A stretch of DNA of 64,000 nt. Origin: Bog-257 sp963846715. GTDB taxonomy: Bacteria > Acidobacteriota > Terriglobia > Terriglobales > Acidobacteriaceae. Location: positions 124,001 through 188,000 of the forward strand of contig CAWJXA010000013.1 of assembly GCA_963846715.1 (NCBI GenBank). Direction: 5' to 3'. The position numbers and the translations under genes were made by a program. Below, piece by piece: positions 1 through 7,950 of this stretch. Position 1 is the first letter of the stretch. The number at the start of each line of letters is the position of its first letter. The notes below the pieces were generated by a model. The model did not search any database. It was given only the letters and a program-made list of their open reading frames with translations, and was not told the DNA's origin.

Positions 1-9
1 CGGCAAACG

Positions 10-130
10 CTCTTGGTGGGAGCCCCCTGCTTCAGCAGGGGGAGATGGACTTTAGTCCAGCGGAAAAGCGCTCGAACTCAGAATGGGCTGTTAGCCCAGG
101 GTTTTCCAATCCCCGGCGCTAAAGCCGGGG
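10..130. repeat. Cluster of four intergenic hairpins at window edge
   Basis: Four short palindromes follow each other: a stem of 8 at 23-42 with loop TTCA, TGGAC/GTCCA at 46-59 with loop TTTA, TGGGCT/AGCCCA at 84-98, and CCCCGGC/GCCGGGG at 111-130. Most loops read TTCA or TTTA or the complement. The 13 bases at 10-22 (CTCTTGGTGGGAG) recur in reverse complement at 46522-46534 beside another hairpin, so this is a dispersed repeat unit rather than a simple terminator. Confidence 0.75.
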
Positions 131-214
131 CACAATCAACAACCTCAAGTCCCTTCAGGGCCGCCACAAACCCGTGACGCCAGTCCTCAATCCATGACAT
201 CATGAATCACGACT

Positions 215-757
215 ATGTCCGGCACTGACAATCTCTATCTCGACGAAGCTTTCCGCAGCCTGCGCGGGCACAAGCGTCTCGCTGACGATGCTATCGCCCA
301 ACTCACCGACGAGCAATTCTTTGCCGCGCCTGACCCTGAATCCAACAGCGTTGCCGTCATCGTGAAGCACATGGCAGGCAACATGCGCTCGCGCTTTACC
401 GATTTCCTCACCACCGACGGCGAAAAGCCCGACCGCAGCCGCGACCGCGAATTCTTGGTACACGCCAACGCCAAGCGCGACGAAGTGCTCAACGCCTGGG
501 AGCAGAATTGGCAACTGGTCTTCGACGCCATCAACTCACTGAGCGCTGACGACCTGGGCCGCACCGTCACCATTCGCGGCGAGCCCCATTCCGTGCTGCA
601 GGCCATCAATCGCCAGGTTACGCACTACGCCTACCATGTGGGACAGATCGTCTACCTGGCCAAACATTGGAAGGGTGCAGACTGGAAAACGTTGAGCGTC
701 CCCAAAGGCCAGAGCGAGCAATACAACGCGAAAATGTTGCGCGAACGACAGAAGTGA
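215..757 (+). CDS. DinB/DUF1572 family protein
   Basis: 180 aa, cytoplasmic, no signal peptide. It has the histidine pattern of the DinB/YfiT four-helix-bundle superfamily: HMAGNM near residue 52 and HYAYHVGQIVYLAKH near residue 139, giving the three histidines that normally bind a divalent metal. The closest named family is DUF1572. Members are thought to be metal-dependent thiol transferases or hydrolases, but the substrate here is unknown. The ATG at 215 is the only sensible start. It stands alone and no operon partner is evident. Family call is firm; function is open. Confidence 0.85.
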   Translation: MSGTDNLYLDEAFRSLRGHKRLADDAIAQLTDEQFFAAPDPESNSVAVIVKHMAGNMRSRFTDFLTTDGEKPDRSRDREFLVHANAKRDEVLNAWEQNWQLVFDAINSLSADDLGRTVTIRGEPHSVLQAINRQVTHYAYHVGQIVYLAKHWKGADWKTLSVPKGQSEQYNAKMLRERQK

Positions 758-1017
758 TTTAGCGGGTTGCTGAGGTTTTGCTTGCGGGTATGACCCTGAG
801 CTCAGTGGGCGAGCTGCCTCATTTTGTCTTCGACCGTCACTCGGTCGACGATTTCTCTAACTTCCATCGCCTTGCGCAACGGAAAGCCGAGATCGTCCAT
901 GTGATGCAAGAGTTCCTGTTGCCGCTGGTCCGCTCTCCGCTCGACCTCGTCAAACTTCTTAGCGACGCCTTCAAACTTCTTATCGACGGCATCCAATGGG
1001 TGTAGGAGGTTATCCCT

Positions 1018-1470
1018 ATGACGCTGCATTTGGCTGCCCTACTCGTGCTTGGCCTGATGTGTGGCAGTGAACTCAACGTGGCCATATTCAGTCACCCCAC
1101 GCTGAACCGGCAACCTCTCGACACGCATGTATTGGTGCGCTCGTCGTTCGCGGCATTGCTTGGACGGGTAATGCCTTTTTGGATGGCGGGATCCGTGCTT
1201 CTTAACGGCCTGCTGCTGTTGCCGTTCGCGCACTTGGGCCAGCCTGCCTGGCGCTTCGCTGCCATCGCCCTGGTCATCCAGGTTCTTGCGGTCGTGTTTT
1301 CGCTGGCCGCGCCCGTGCCCATTAATAACAGGATTGCCAAATGGACACCGCAGTCTCTTCCGGAAGATTGGAAAACGCAGGAGCATCGTTGGGATATGTA
1401 TCACTGGTTCAGAACTTGTGGGCTGGTTGTAGCGTTTGCCATTCTTACGCTCAGCGTCGCCACGGGTTGA
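1018..1470 (+). CDS. DUF1772 (anthrone oxygenase-like) membrane protein
   Basis: 150 aa integral membrane protein with four hydrophobic segments. The family signature is clear: a first segment followed by SxxNVAxFxHPxLxxQP, then PINNRIAKW and, after about 17 residues, RWDxYHWxRT before the last helix. DUF1772 includes fungal anthrone oxygenases and many bacterial proteins of unknown role; I infer only the family. ATG 1018 follows an AGGAGG-like stretch at 1006-1011 (GGAGGT), an excellent ribosome site, which fixes the start. Confidence 0.85.
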   Translation: MTLHLAALLVLGLMCGSELNVAIFSHPTLNRQPLDTHVLVRSSFAALLGRVMPFWMAGSVLLNGLLLLPFAHLGQPAWRFAAIALVIQVLAVVFSLAAPVPINNRIAKWTPQSLPEDWKTQEHRWDMYHWFRTCGLVVAFAILTLSVATG

Positions 1471-1666
1471 GGTCGGTGCGCCATGATTTCGCGCGGGGGT
1501 GCCCCTCGATAAGAGAGAAGGCGTTCTCAACTCATTCGCGGGTTTCGAATGAGTGGGATTCAACGCCAGGCGGCACATTCAACAACCCCGAGTGCCGTAG
1601 GGACGTCACCCTACCATCTCTGCCACATCGTAGCCGAACCGCTTACAATGAGCGTTGGAGCGCACC

Positions 1667-1942
1667 ATGAGAAGCAAGCTATCCGGATGGGCCATTTTCC
1701 TCGCCGTCCTTCTGCTTCTCAGCTTCGCCGCCACGCCCGCCTTCAAATATTCCCGGGCCGCTGACCTCAGCCTGATGGTCGTCCGCTTCTCGCTGGTCAT
1801 TCTGCTCTCCATTTTGTTCGTGCACGAAAAATGGAAGCACCGCAACGGCGCCGACGATCCGCAGGCCAACTCCGCCTCAAATGAAACGATCCTGCAACGC
1901 TGCCGACGCTGGTATTACGATGACCAGAAAAATCCCAACTGA
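1667..1942 (+). CDS. Small two-helix membrane protein, unknown
   Basis: 91 aa from ATG 1667. A longer reading from TTG 1655 is possible, but GGAG at 1657-1660 sits six bases before ATG 1667 and decides for the shorter one. Residues about 8-24 and 37-56 are hydrophobic, followed by a charged tail (EKWKHRNG..., RRWYYDDQK). No family recognised. Confidence 0.6.
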   Translation: MRSKLSGWAIFLAVLLLLSFAATPAFKYSRAADLSLMVVRFSLVILLSILFVHEKWKHRNGADDPQANSASNETILQRCRRWYYDDQKNPN

Positions 1943-1996
1943 TAACTGAATTCCTTCAGGGTGCGGATCGGAGTATCCATCTTCGCCTTCGAGCTG

Positions 1997-2209
1997 CTAA
2001 TCGGTGCGCGGGATGGCGTCAAGCGCCGACCGAATAGTCAAGAACACCGCGAGTCCTAGGCTGAGGACCAGGAGTATCCTGTCTGCCGAGTGTCCCGTAA
2101 GTAGACTGGCGGTTAACAGTCCCGAAGCGAATGCGCTTATCACCGCTGCCCAAATGGCAATCCGGCGCTGCTTGGGTGTTCGATTGCTCGCGTCAACGGG
2201 CTTCCACAT
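1997..2209 (-). CDS. Small two-helix membrane protein, unknown
   Basis: 70 aa. A basic N-terminus (SNRTPKQRR) precedes two hydrophobic segments (about 17-39 and 44-60). The gene is convergent with the membrane protein ending at 1942. No family recognised. It is supported mainly by composition and plausible topology, so it could be spurious. Confidence 0.45.
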   Translation of the reverse strand: MWKPVDASNRTPKQRRIAIWAAVISAFASGLLTASLLTGHSADRILLVLSLGLAVFLTIRSALDAIPRTD

Positions 2210-2536
2210 ATTTCATCCCTCAATTTGTCGCCTTCTCTCGCCACGGTCTGCGAGAATATCTGCCTGGTTTCTTCGACCTCGCCCGCGCTGCTTTTGCCGC
2301 TACACCCCGGCTCTGAGTTGGTTAGGGTCGCGTGGCCTTGCCGATTTCACGCCAGCATCATGCCACAAGCCGGATGCTAAAGCGACCGCTGTGGAGACTT
2401 AAAATCAACCACTACCCGTATATCTTCCGCTGATCGCCTTTATATAGGCATGTTAAACTTGATGGTTTGCCCACCCTTTCTAACTCACACTGGGCTGACG
2501 TAATCCGGGTGTAACCCGAATTCAAGAGCCATCCTC
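2210..2536. other. Intergenic region before tdh
   Basis: 327 bases without a convincing gene. It must contain the tdh promoter. AT-rich stretches near 2440-2460 (TATATAGGC, TTAAACTTGATGG) are candidates, but I see no operator, riboswitch or strong hairpin. Confidence 0.4.
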
Positions 2537-3589
2537 ATGTCGAATACCATGCTTGCCGTCGTTAAGCCCACGTCCGCACCGGGCACAGAAATCCGCGAAG
2601 TTCCCGTACCAAAATTCGGACCATCCGATGTGCTGGTCAAGGTCAAGATGGCCTCCATCTGCGGCACCGACCTGCACATTTACCAGTGGGACCAGTGGGC
2701 GCAGCGCCGCATTCATCCGCCGCTCATCCCCGGCCACGAATTCTGCGGCACCGTCGAAGCCGTCGGCGACGAAGTCACCAGCGTCCAGCCCGGCGATTTC
2801 GTCTCCGCCGAAATGCACGTGGCGTGCGGTAAGTGCCTGCAGTGCCGCATCGGCGAGGCGCACATCTGCCAGCACGTCAAGATCATCGGCGTCGACACCA
2901 ATGGCGCTTTTGCCGATTACGTCGTCATTCCCGAGTCGAATATCTGGAAGCTCGATCCCTCCATCCCCGAAGAGTACGCCTCCATCCTCGACCCGTTGGG
3001 CAACGCCGTGCACACCGTACTCGCGGGCGAGATCGCCGCCAAGAGCGTCGCGGTTACCGGCTGCGGACCCATCGGCCTCTTCTCCATCGCGGTGGCGCGC
3101 GCTTGTGGAGCCACCCAGATTTTCGCCCTCGAAGTGAACGAGCATCGCCGCAAGATCGCCAGGCAAATGAAGCCCGACTTCGTCCTCGATCCCACCAAGG
3201 ACGACGTCTACCAGATCGTGATGGACAATACCGGCGGTACCGGGGTTGACGTCGTGCTGGAGATGGCCGGTCGCACCGAAGCCATCCGCACCGGCTTCAA
3301 GATCCTGCGTCTCGGCGGCCGCATGTCGCTGCTGGGAATTCCCTCCCGGCCGGTCGAACTCAACCTCGCCGAAGAAGTCATCTTCAAGGGCGCGACCGTG
3401 CAGGGCATCAACGGACGCCGCATGTACCAGACGTGGTATCAGATGACCGCGCTGCTGAAGGCCAACAAACTCGACCTGCATCCTGTCATCACGAATCGCA
3501 TCGCGATGAGGGATTTCGCCTCCGGCATGGAGCTCCTGAAAACCGGCGAGGCCAGCAAGATCCTGGTCTATCCCAACGGGACGAAATAG
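2537..3589 (+). CDS. tdh: L-threonine 3-dehydrogenase
   Basis: 350 aa, the usual length for Tdh, a zinc-dependent medium-chain dehydrogenase that oxidises L-threonine with NAD+ to 2-amino-3-ketobutyrate. Visible landmarks: catalytic zinc region CGTDLHIY (about 42-49) and GHEFCG (about 66-71); four-cysteine structural zinc lobe CGKCLQC...C (about 97-111); Rossmann motif GCGPIG near 175. The Tdh-like reading rather than general alcohol dehydrogenase rests on CGTDLHIYxWDxWAQ and the C-terminal GRRMYQTWYQM block. There is no kbl gene beside it, although the two often pair in other bacteria. The ribosome site is weak (AAGAG). Confidence 0.9.
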   Translation: MSNTMLAVVKPTSAPGTEIREVPVPKFGPSDVLVKVKMASICGTDLHIYQWDQWAQRRIHPPLIPGHEFCGTVEAVGDEVTSVQPGDFVSAEMHVACGKCLQCRIGEAHICQHVKIIGVDTNGAFADYVVIPESNIWKLDPSIPEEYASILDPLGNAVHTVLAGEIAAKSVAVTGCGPIGLFSIAVARACGATQIFALEVNEHRRKIARQMKPDFVLDPTKDDVYQIVMDNTGGTGVDVVLEMAGRTEAIRTGFKILRLGGRMSLLGIPSRPVELNLAEEVIFKGATVQGINGRRMYQTWYQMTALLKANKLDLHPVITNRIAMRDFASGMELLKTGEASKILVYPNGTK

Positions 3590-3612
3590 AAGTTATCTCC
3601 TAAAATGGGTTT

Positions 3613-3690
3613 TGAAGGGGCACGGCTTCGGAGGCAGCTGAAAAACTGGATTAGCGCATGGTTTGTGTCAGGGCCTGACTGCAGTCGTGG
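3613..3690. repeat. Degenerate copy of a dispersed MITE-like end
   Basis: The stretch reading GGCAGCTGAAAAACTGG, then ATTAGCGCA and TTTGTGTCAGGGC matches 56818-56866 with few differences, and its first part matches 8062-8095. It appears to be one end and flank of the element described at 56848-57131, without the other end. Confidence 0.65.
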
Positions 3691-3828
3691 GATGGGTTAC
3701 AGCCGGAATCGGCGGAGCACTAATTGCTGCCCATTCATCCGCTTGCGCAAGTGGCAATGGCAATCATAAAATGCAGCGGGTTGTTGGCCAGAGTCTAAAC
3801 TGCTTTGGCCGGTATCGTGTAAAAACCT

Positions 3829-4098
3829 ATGCCAGGAACATTGCACATCTTTCGCCTGAAACCCGACCCTCTCCAGTACCAACTGAACCTCAATGTTGGC
3901 GCCAACACGTGGGTGCGGGTGGTTGATGCTCCCGGTCTCGACGAGTTCCTGCGCCACACCTGGGCGCTACCGGAAAGCGAGGTCGACGCCATGTTGCAGG
4001 AGATACGCTCCGATGGACGTACGACCGAAGCCCTGGTCGACATCCCGGAGTCCCACCTGGCCGAGATGGGTTTCGTGGAAATGCCCAGCGACGAGTGA
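3829..4098 (+). CDS. Conserved-looking small protein, unknown
   Basis: 89 aa, soluble, acidic C-terminus. The N-terminal half is beta-like (LHIFRLKPDPLQYQLNLN, then WVRVVDAP); the C-terminal half looks helical (ALPESEVDAMLQEIRSDGR). No motif identifies a function. Codon use is similar to neighbouring genes, which supports it as coding. ATG 3829 is the first in-frame start. Confidence 0.5.
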   Translation: MPGTLHIFRLKPDPLQYQLNLNVGANTWVRVVDAPGLDEFLRHTWALPESEVDAMLQEIRSDGRTTEALVDIPESHLAEMGFVEMPSDE

Positions 4099-4193
4099 GC
4101 TTCGCGGCTTTGCGATGCCAGTCGCCTTGTGATTCATCGCCGGGCACCGACCGGGCTTCGAGGGCTACTCGCAGAACACCCGCGCTCGTTTGC

Positions 4194-4209
4194 GGGCGCT
4201 TCGGCGCCC
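4194..4209. terminator. GGGCGC hairpin with TTCG loop between convergent genes
   Basis: GGGCGC-TTCG-GCGCCC, a perfect six-pair stem with a stable tetraloop, lies between the convergent genes ending at 4098 and 4247. There is no T run, so termination is an inference from position. Confidence 0.45.
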
Positions 4210-4246
4210 TCTGAAGGCCCGCTCTAGCTCTTGAATCTGGATTGCC

Positions 4247-5020
4247 TTAGCCGACCAGCACAGCTCCGCCGTTCACGTTGAAGACCTCGCCGTTAACGAA
4301 TCCCGCATACGGAGTGCACAGGAACAGGATGGGAGCGGCGATCTCTTCCGGCGTCGCGACTCGGCCCAGAGGAATGGCGGCAAAAATCTGCTTCCGCCGC
4401 TCCGGGTCGGCGAGCGCGCTGGCTGTCATGGGCGTGTCAACCCATCCGGGCGCGACGCAGTTGACGTAAATACCGAAGGGCGCAAGCTCGGTGGACAAGC
4501 TCTTGGTCATGCTGATAATCGCGCCCTTAGTGGCGGCGTAATCGCAGTGATCGTCCTCGCCGCGCTGGCCGGCGGTGGAGCTGATCATCACGATGTGGCC
4601 GCCGCGGGCCTGCTGCTTCATCTGCGCTACCGCATGCTTTACCACGGCGAAAACGCTGTCGAGGTTGATCGCCAGGGTGGTGCGCCATTGCTCGTCGGTC
4701 ATAGTGTCAATAGCGGCGCTGGAGGGCCAGATGCCGTGGTTGACGACCAGGGCATCAAGCGCGCCAAAGCGTGCCACGGCGGCATGCACCAGCATCTCGG
4801 CATGGGCGGTGCCATTGAGGTCAGCTTGTATGGCCTGGCAGGCCTCGACGCCGCATTCCTTCACCAGTTGCTCTGCCTCAGACTGTCCTGTTCTGTAGTT
4901 GAAAACAACTCGGGCCCCAGCGCGGACGAACAGACGAACGGTCGCGGCGCCGATGCCGCGAGAGCCGCCCGTGACCAGGGCAACTTTGCCTTCGAGTGAC
5001 AACACTGGAGGAAGTGACAT
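4247..5020 (-). CDS. SDR-family oxidoreductase (FabG-like)
   Basis: 257 aa, full length for a classical short-chain dehydrogenase. NAD(P) motif TGGSRGIG near 17-24, NHGIWP (the NxG variant of NNAG) near 96, catalytic Ser in MISSTAG and YAATKGA near 160-166. The C-terminus ends FNVNGGAVL, as in glucose dehydrogenase/FabG-type enzymes. The substrate cannot be told; a second, more typical FabG lies at 45560-46306. It stands alone on the minus strand with a hairpin-rich upstream region. Confidence 0.85.
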   Translation of the reverse strand: MSLPPVLSLEGKVALVTGGSRGIGAATVRLFVRAGARVVFNYRTGQSEAEQLVKECGVEACQAIQADLNGTAHAEMLVHAAVARFGALDALVVNHGIWPSSAAIDTMTDEQWRTTLAINLDSVFAVVKHAVAQMKQQARGGHIVMISSTAGQRGEDDHCDYAATKGAIISMTKSLSTELAPFGIYVNCVAPGWVDTPMTASALADPERRKQIFAAIPLGRVATPEEIAAPILFLCTPYAGFVNGEVFNVNGGAVLVG

Positions 5021-5190
5021 GGCGTTCAGAAGCTAACATACCGCAAGCGCGGCCCGCACCCAAACAGCACTCCTGCGGGCATTGTCTGGGAGATCACGCC
5101 GAACTGAATCCCTGCTGGTCTACGAGGCCGATCGCCTGCCGAGCGAGACCTCTGAGTTCAGCCGTCGCGCAAAATTTATTGGTCGGCGAG

Positions 5191-5331
5191 CTCTGGATCA
5201 CATTCCAAATCAGTCCCGCCGCGCGGGACGGCCCAGTTCAGCCCAGGACGAAGCCCTGGGTAGGCCGTGTTAATACACTCCAGTCCCGGCAGGGACATTG
5301 ACTTCGTCCTGGGCTGAGGTGGGCCGTGCCT
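5191..5331. repeat. Hairpin element, modular three-hairpin family
   Basis: Within the 450-base gap 5021-5472. It has GTCCCGC...GCGGGAC near 5214-5230, a GCCCAGGACGAAGCCCTGGG unit at 5240-5259, a GTCCCGGCAGGGAC hairpin at 5283-5296, and TTCAGCCCAGGACGAAG at 5238-5254 repeated in inverse at 5302-5317. The order GTCCC hairpin then CCCAG hairpin matches elements at 18383, 44486, 45346 and 56421. No gene was seen in the rest of the gap. Confidence 0.65.
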
Positions 5332-5472
5332 ACAGCGCTGGTTTCGACAGATTCATTGCGGCATACAGATTAGGAGCGGCAACACGGAACCTAGTTCGCA
5401 ACGTAATATGAATTGAGTGTTTTCTGTCGGACGTGGCGCCGTGCCGGTCCTGCTGGATGAAGCGAATAGACC

Positions 5473-6519
5473 ATGGACATAGAAGCGATTCGAAAGTTCT
5501 GTCTGCAATTTCCCCACACCACCGAAATCGTCCAATGGGGCGCCGCCCTGTGTTTCAAGGTGGATGGCAAGCTGTTCGTGGTGGCCGCAGTGGACATGGT
5601 GCCGCAACGCATCTCCTTCAAGTGCACGCCGGAAAATTTCGCGGAGTTGTGCGAGCGGCCGGGGATTATTCCCGCACCCTACATGGCGCGGGCGCAGTGG
5701 GTCAGTCTGGAACGGCTAAATGCGCTGGCCGACGCCGAGTTGCGCGAGCTGATTTCCGAATCCTACCGGCTGGTGTGGGAAAAGCTGCCGAAGAAGAGGC
5801 GGGCTGAGTTGGAGAGCGGAGCAGCCAAGCAGCGCAAACCGGGCAAATCACAAGAGCGCATCTCGGAAGGCCTCGGCCAAAACCCCGGCGAAGAAAACGC
5901 GCGCGAAGGCAGGCCGGCGCGGATGAACTGGATGACCAGCGTGCCTCGCTGCATCGCTTTCGCCACAGTGCTTTCAACTGTGCTGTTAACGCTGGCCATT
6001 GCGGGCACCGCCCAGGCAGGTCCGGCCTCGGGGCATTCCGAGAAGCAACATGCCGCGACCTCGCCTGAGGTCGCCGCGCTGGAGCGCAATTTCTTCGCCG
6101 CCATCCGCGATGGCGACGTCAAGAAGTTCCTGTCTTACCTCCCGGACGAAAATGTGCTGGTGGGACCGCAGGCCACGCCGACCGGCCGGGCCGAGGTGGA
6201 AGCGCAGTTGTTGCACCACCGCGACCTGTACTGCAAGCTGTTCGACTCATCGTGCATCGAGTCGCCCATTAAGCTGGACGCCAGCCAGCGCGCCTGCTCA
6301 GATCGCGAACTGCTGACGCATTCGGAAAAAGTCCGCACCGCTGCCACGGAAACCATGCGCAACGGTGTGCGCCAGGCGATCCTGGTGGCCGAGGTAAAGA
6401 ACGATCCGTGCGGAGGTGCCAAACTGATCGATTTCATCTTCAACTGGGTGCACGGCGAATGGAAGCTGTTTTCGATTCCGAGGGCGCGGTTGGGGCAAGC
6501 TGGTAGTGGTGCAGTTTGA
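5473..6519 (+). CDS. Fused ORF: MmcQ/YjbR (DUF419) plus exported NTF2-like domain
   Basis: 348 aa in one frame with two unrelated halves. Residues 1-117 are a DUF419/MmcQ-YjbR domain (FPHTTEIVQWG, LCFKVDGKLF, SFKCTPENF, PYMARAQWVSL), a small CyaY-like fold. After a lysine-rich linker, residue 151 onward reads MNWMTSV, then a hydrophobic stretch and an ATAQA-like cleavage site (GTAQAGPAS), that is, a signal peptide in the middle of the protein. Residues about 195-340 look like an NTF2/DUF4440-type domain. A cytoplasmic domain before a secretion signal makes no obvious sense, so this is probably two genes run together by loss of a stop, the second starting at ATG 5923 or 5932. No stop or frame change is visible between them. 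Confidence 0.6.
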   Translation: MDIEAIRKFCLQFPHTTEIVQWGAALCFKVDGKLFVVAAVDMVPQRISFKCTPENFAELCERPGIIPAPYMARAQWVSLERLNALADAELRELISESYRLVWEKLPKKRRAELESGAAKQRKPGKSQERISEGLGQNPGEENAREGRPARMNWMTSVPRCIAFATVLSTVLLTLAIAGTAQAGPASGHSEKQHAATSPEVAALERNFFAAIRDGDVKKFLSYLPDENVLVGPQATPTGRAEVEAQLLHHRDLYCKLFDSSCIESPIKLDASQRACSDRELLTHSEKVRTAATETMRNGVRQAILVAEVKNDPCGGAKLIDFIFNWVHGEWKLFSIPRARLGQAGSGAV

Positions 6520-6692
6520 AATCGATTCCGAATAATACCCAACTAAGGTGGCAGCATAAAATCGAGATTGTGACTCAGCAGGGTCGTTTATAGCGACGAA
6601 GTTCCAAGGCTATTTTATCGGCGAGTCTCGCCTAAAAAAGTTTCCTGCACGAGAATCGAAACTCTCGTCATGCCGTCCCTAGGCATTATATA

Positions 6693-6716
6693 AAAGCTCC
6701 CGAATGCGGGAGCTTT
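6693..6716. terminator. Rho-independent-type hairpin
   Basis: AAAGCTCCCG-AATG-CGGGAGCTTT, a perfect ten-pair stem with an A tract before and a short T run after, so it can act in either direction. It lies between the gene ending at 6519 and the broken DUF3800 gene. Confidence 0.65.
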
Positions 6717-6800
6717 GATGATTCCAGCGCCAACTTTCGCGTTATCTCGGAGCGGCGACAGGCTTGGACGTTCGATAGACCGTACCGACAGGGTGGCTGA

Positions 6801-7330
6801 AGTCGCTATCTTACCCTCGCAGCCCTATGTGTTCCCTCCGCCAAAAAGCACATACCTAAGCGCCTAATCGCTGATCTCTACACCCGATTCAAGTGGTCAC
6901 CGCAAAACGAAAAGAAATGGGTGGACATGTCTCCCGAGTCGCGGCAAGGTTTCGCCAACGCGGCCCTCAAAATGTGTCAGGCGCATAACGACATTATCAT
7001 GCACGCTATGGTTGTAAGGAAGGAGAATGTAGGGCTGCACATCAGGCGAGATGCCAACAAGCTGTACGATTACACGACCGGCTTTGTTTGCTCGACCGGA
7101 TGGCCACATTTGACGAGGTTACACTGGTTCCCGATCCGCGCAGCATTAAAGTTGAGAGCGGGAACAGTCTCGCTGACTACTTGCAAATTGAACTGTGGTT
7201 CACAAAGAAGGTCAAGACAATCCTCCATTCCAGCCCGATGAATAGCAAGCAGTGTCGGGGAATCCAGTTCTCAGACATGCTCGCTGGCATAATTCAGCCC
7301 CGAGCCGAGGACCAGGTTTCGAGGAGGCGC
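6801..7330 (+). pseudogene. Broken DUF3800 family gene
   Basis: Frame 1 from 6801 to about 7085 reads RYLTLAALCVPS...KHIPKRLIADLYTRFKW...KLYDYTTGF. Frame 2 then continues LLDRMATFDEVTLVPDPRSIK...LADYLQIELWF...GIQFSDMLAGII. Together they give the order of motifs of DUF3800 proteins (D-rich core, DPRSIKVxxGNS, GIQxADxxAG). The N-terminus is missing (stop TGA at 6798-6800 and no start), a frameshift lies near 7085, and the C-terminus is unrecognisable. DUF3800 proteins have an RNase H-like fold and are common near mobile elements. This copy is clearly dead. Confidence 0.7.
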
Positions 7331-7470
7331 GCAATCATGCCCCGGTTTTGCGCCTCAAGAGTCTGTTTTTTCATCCCTGAGATGTCAAATTGCGCGACTC
7401 CCCGCCCTTTACGGTTGACTTAGAGTTTCGGCCTGTTATATTTCTTGCCGCAAACAAAACTGGAGGACAA

Positions 7471-7924
7471 ATGCGTCGAACGGGAATGGCAGTACTTGAG
7501 TTTTGCTCTCTTGTTGTCGGCAGTCCAACTATTTGCAGGATCGAAAGACAGCGTGGAGAAGGCCCTGCAAGCCAAAGAACAATCCGGGTGGCAAGCCTGG
7601 AAGGACCACGACCAGAAAGCCTTTGAGCCGATGCTCACGGATGATGCCATCAACATTGCTGGTGGAATGGTGGACAAAGGGAAGCAGCAGATCATGAAGG
7701 ACATGATGGACCAAGGCTGCATGGTCAACAGCTTTTCACTCTCCGACTTCTCCTACATGTGGCTCGATAAGGACACGGTCATCATGACCTACAGCGCGAC
7801 CCAGGATGCGACCTGCGGCGGCAAAAAGCAGCCCGCGAAGGTTTTCGCCAGCTCGGTCTGGCAGAAAAAGGGCGACAAGTGGGTGTCACCCTTCCATCAG
7901 GAAACGCCGAGCGCCGGCATGTAG
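7471..7924 (+). CDS. Exported NTF2/DUF4440-like protein, frameshifted in signal peptide
   Basis: The main frame (readable from TTG 7445 or TTG 7496) encodes a SnoaL/DUF4440-like domain: KALQAKEQSGWQAWKDHD, a ligand-pocket strand with NIAGGM, and a C-terminal SSVWQKKGDKWVS. The only strong ribosome site, GGAGG at 7462-7466, precedes ATG 7471 in another frame, which begins MRRTGMAVL. Adding one base near 7495 would join this to SFALLLSAVQLFA and make a perfect signal peptide. I therefore place the true start at 7471 with a one-base deletion, or a sequencing error, near 7495. The alternative is initiation at TTG 7496 with a weak ribosome site. Confidence 0.6.
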
Positions 7925-7950
7925 CGTTGTAATTTAGAGCGGCTCCTGAA

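Noticed and set aside
802..1029. 75-codon minus-strand ORF with coiled-coil-like composition (KKFEGVAKKFDEVERRADQRQQELL)
   Set aside because: It overlaps the ribosome site and start of the DUF1772 gene, has no ribosome site of its own and no family match I know. It may be a remnant, but I cannot support it as a gene.
2522..3481. Long minus-strand ORF (319 codons) opposite tdh
   Set aside because: It is the antisense of a well-supported gene in GC-rich DNA; composition is Gly/His/Asp-rich and no motif appears.
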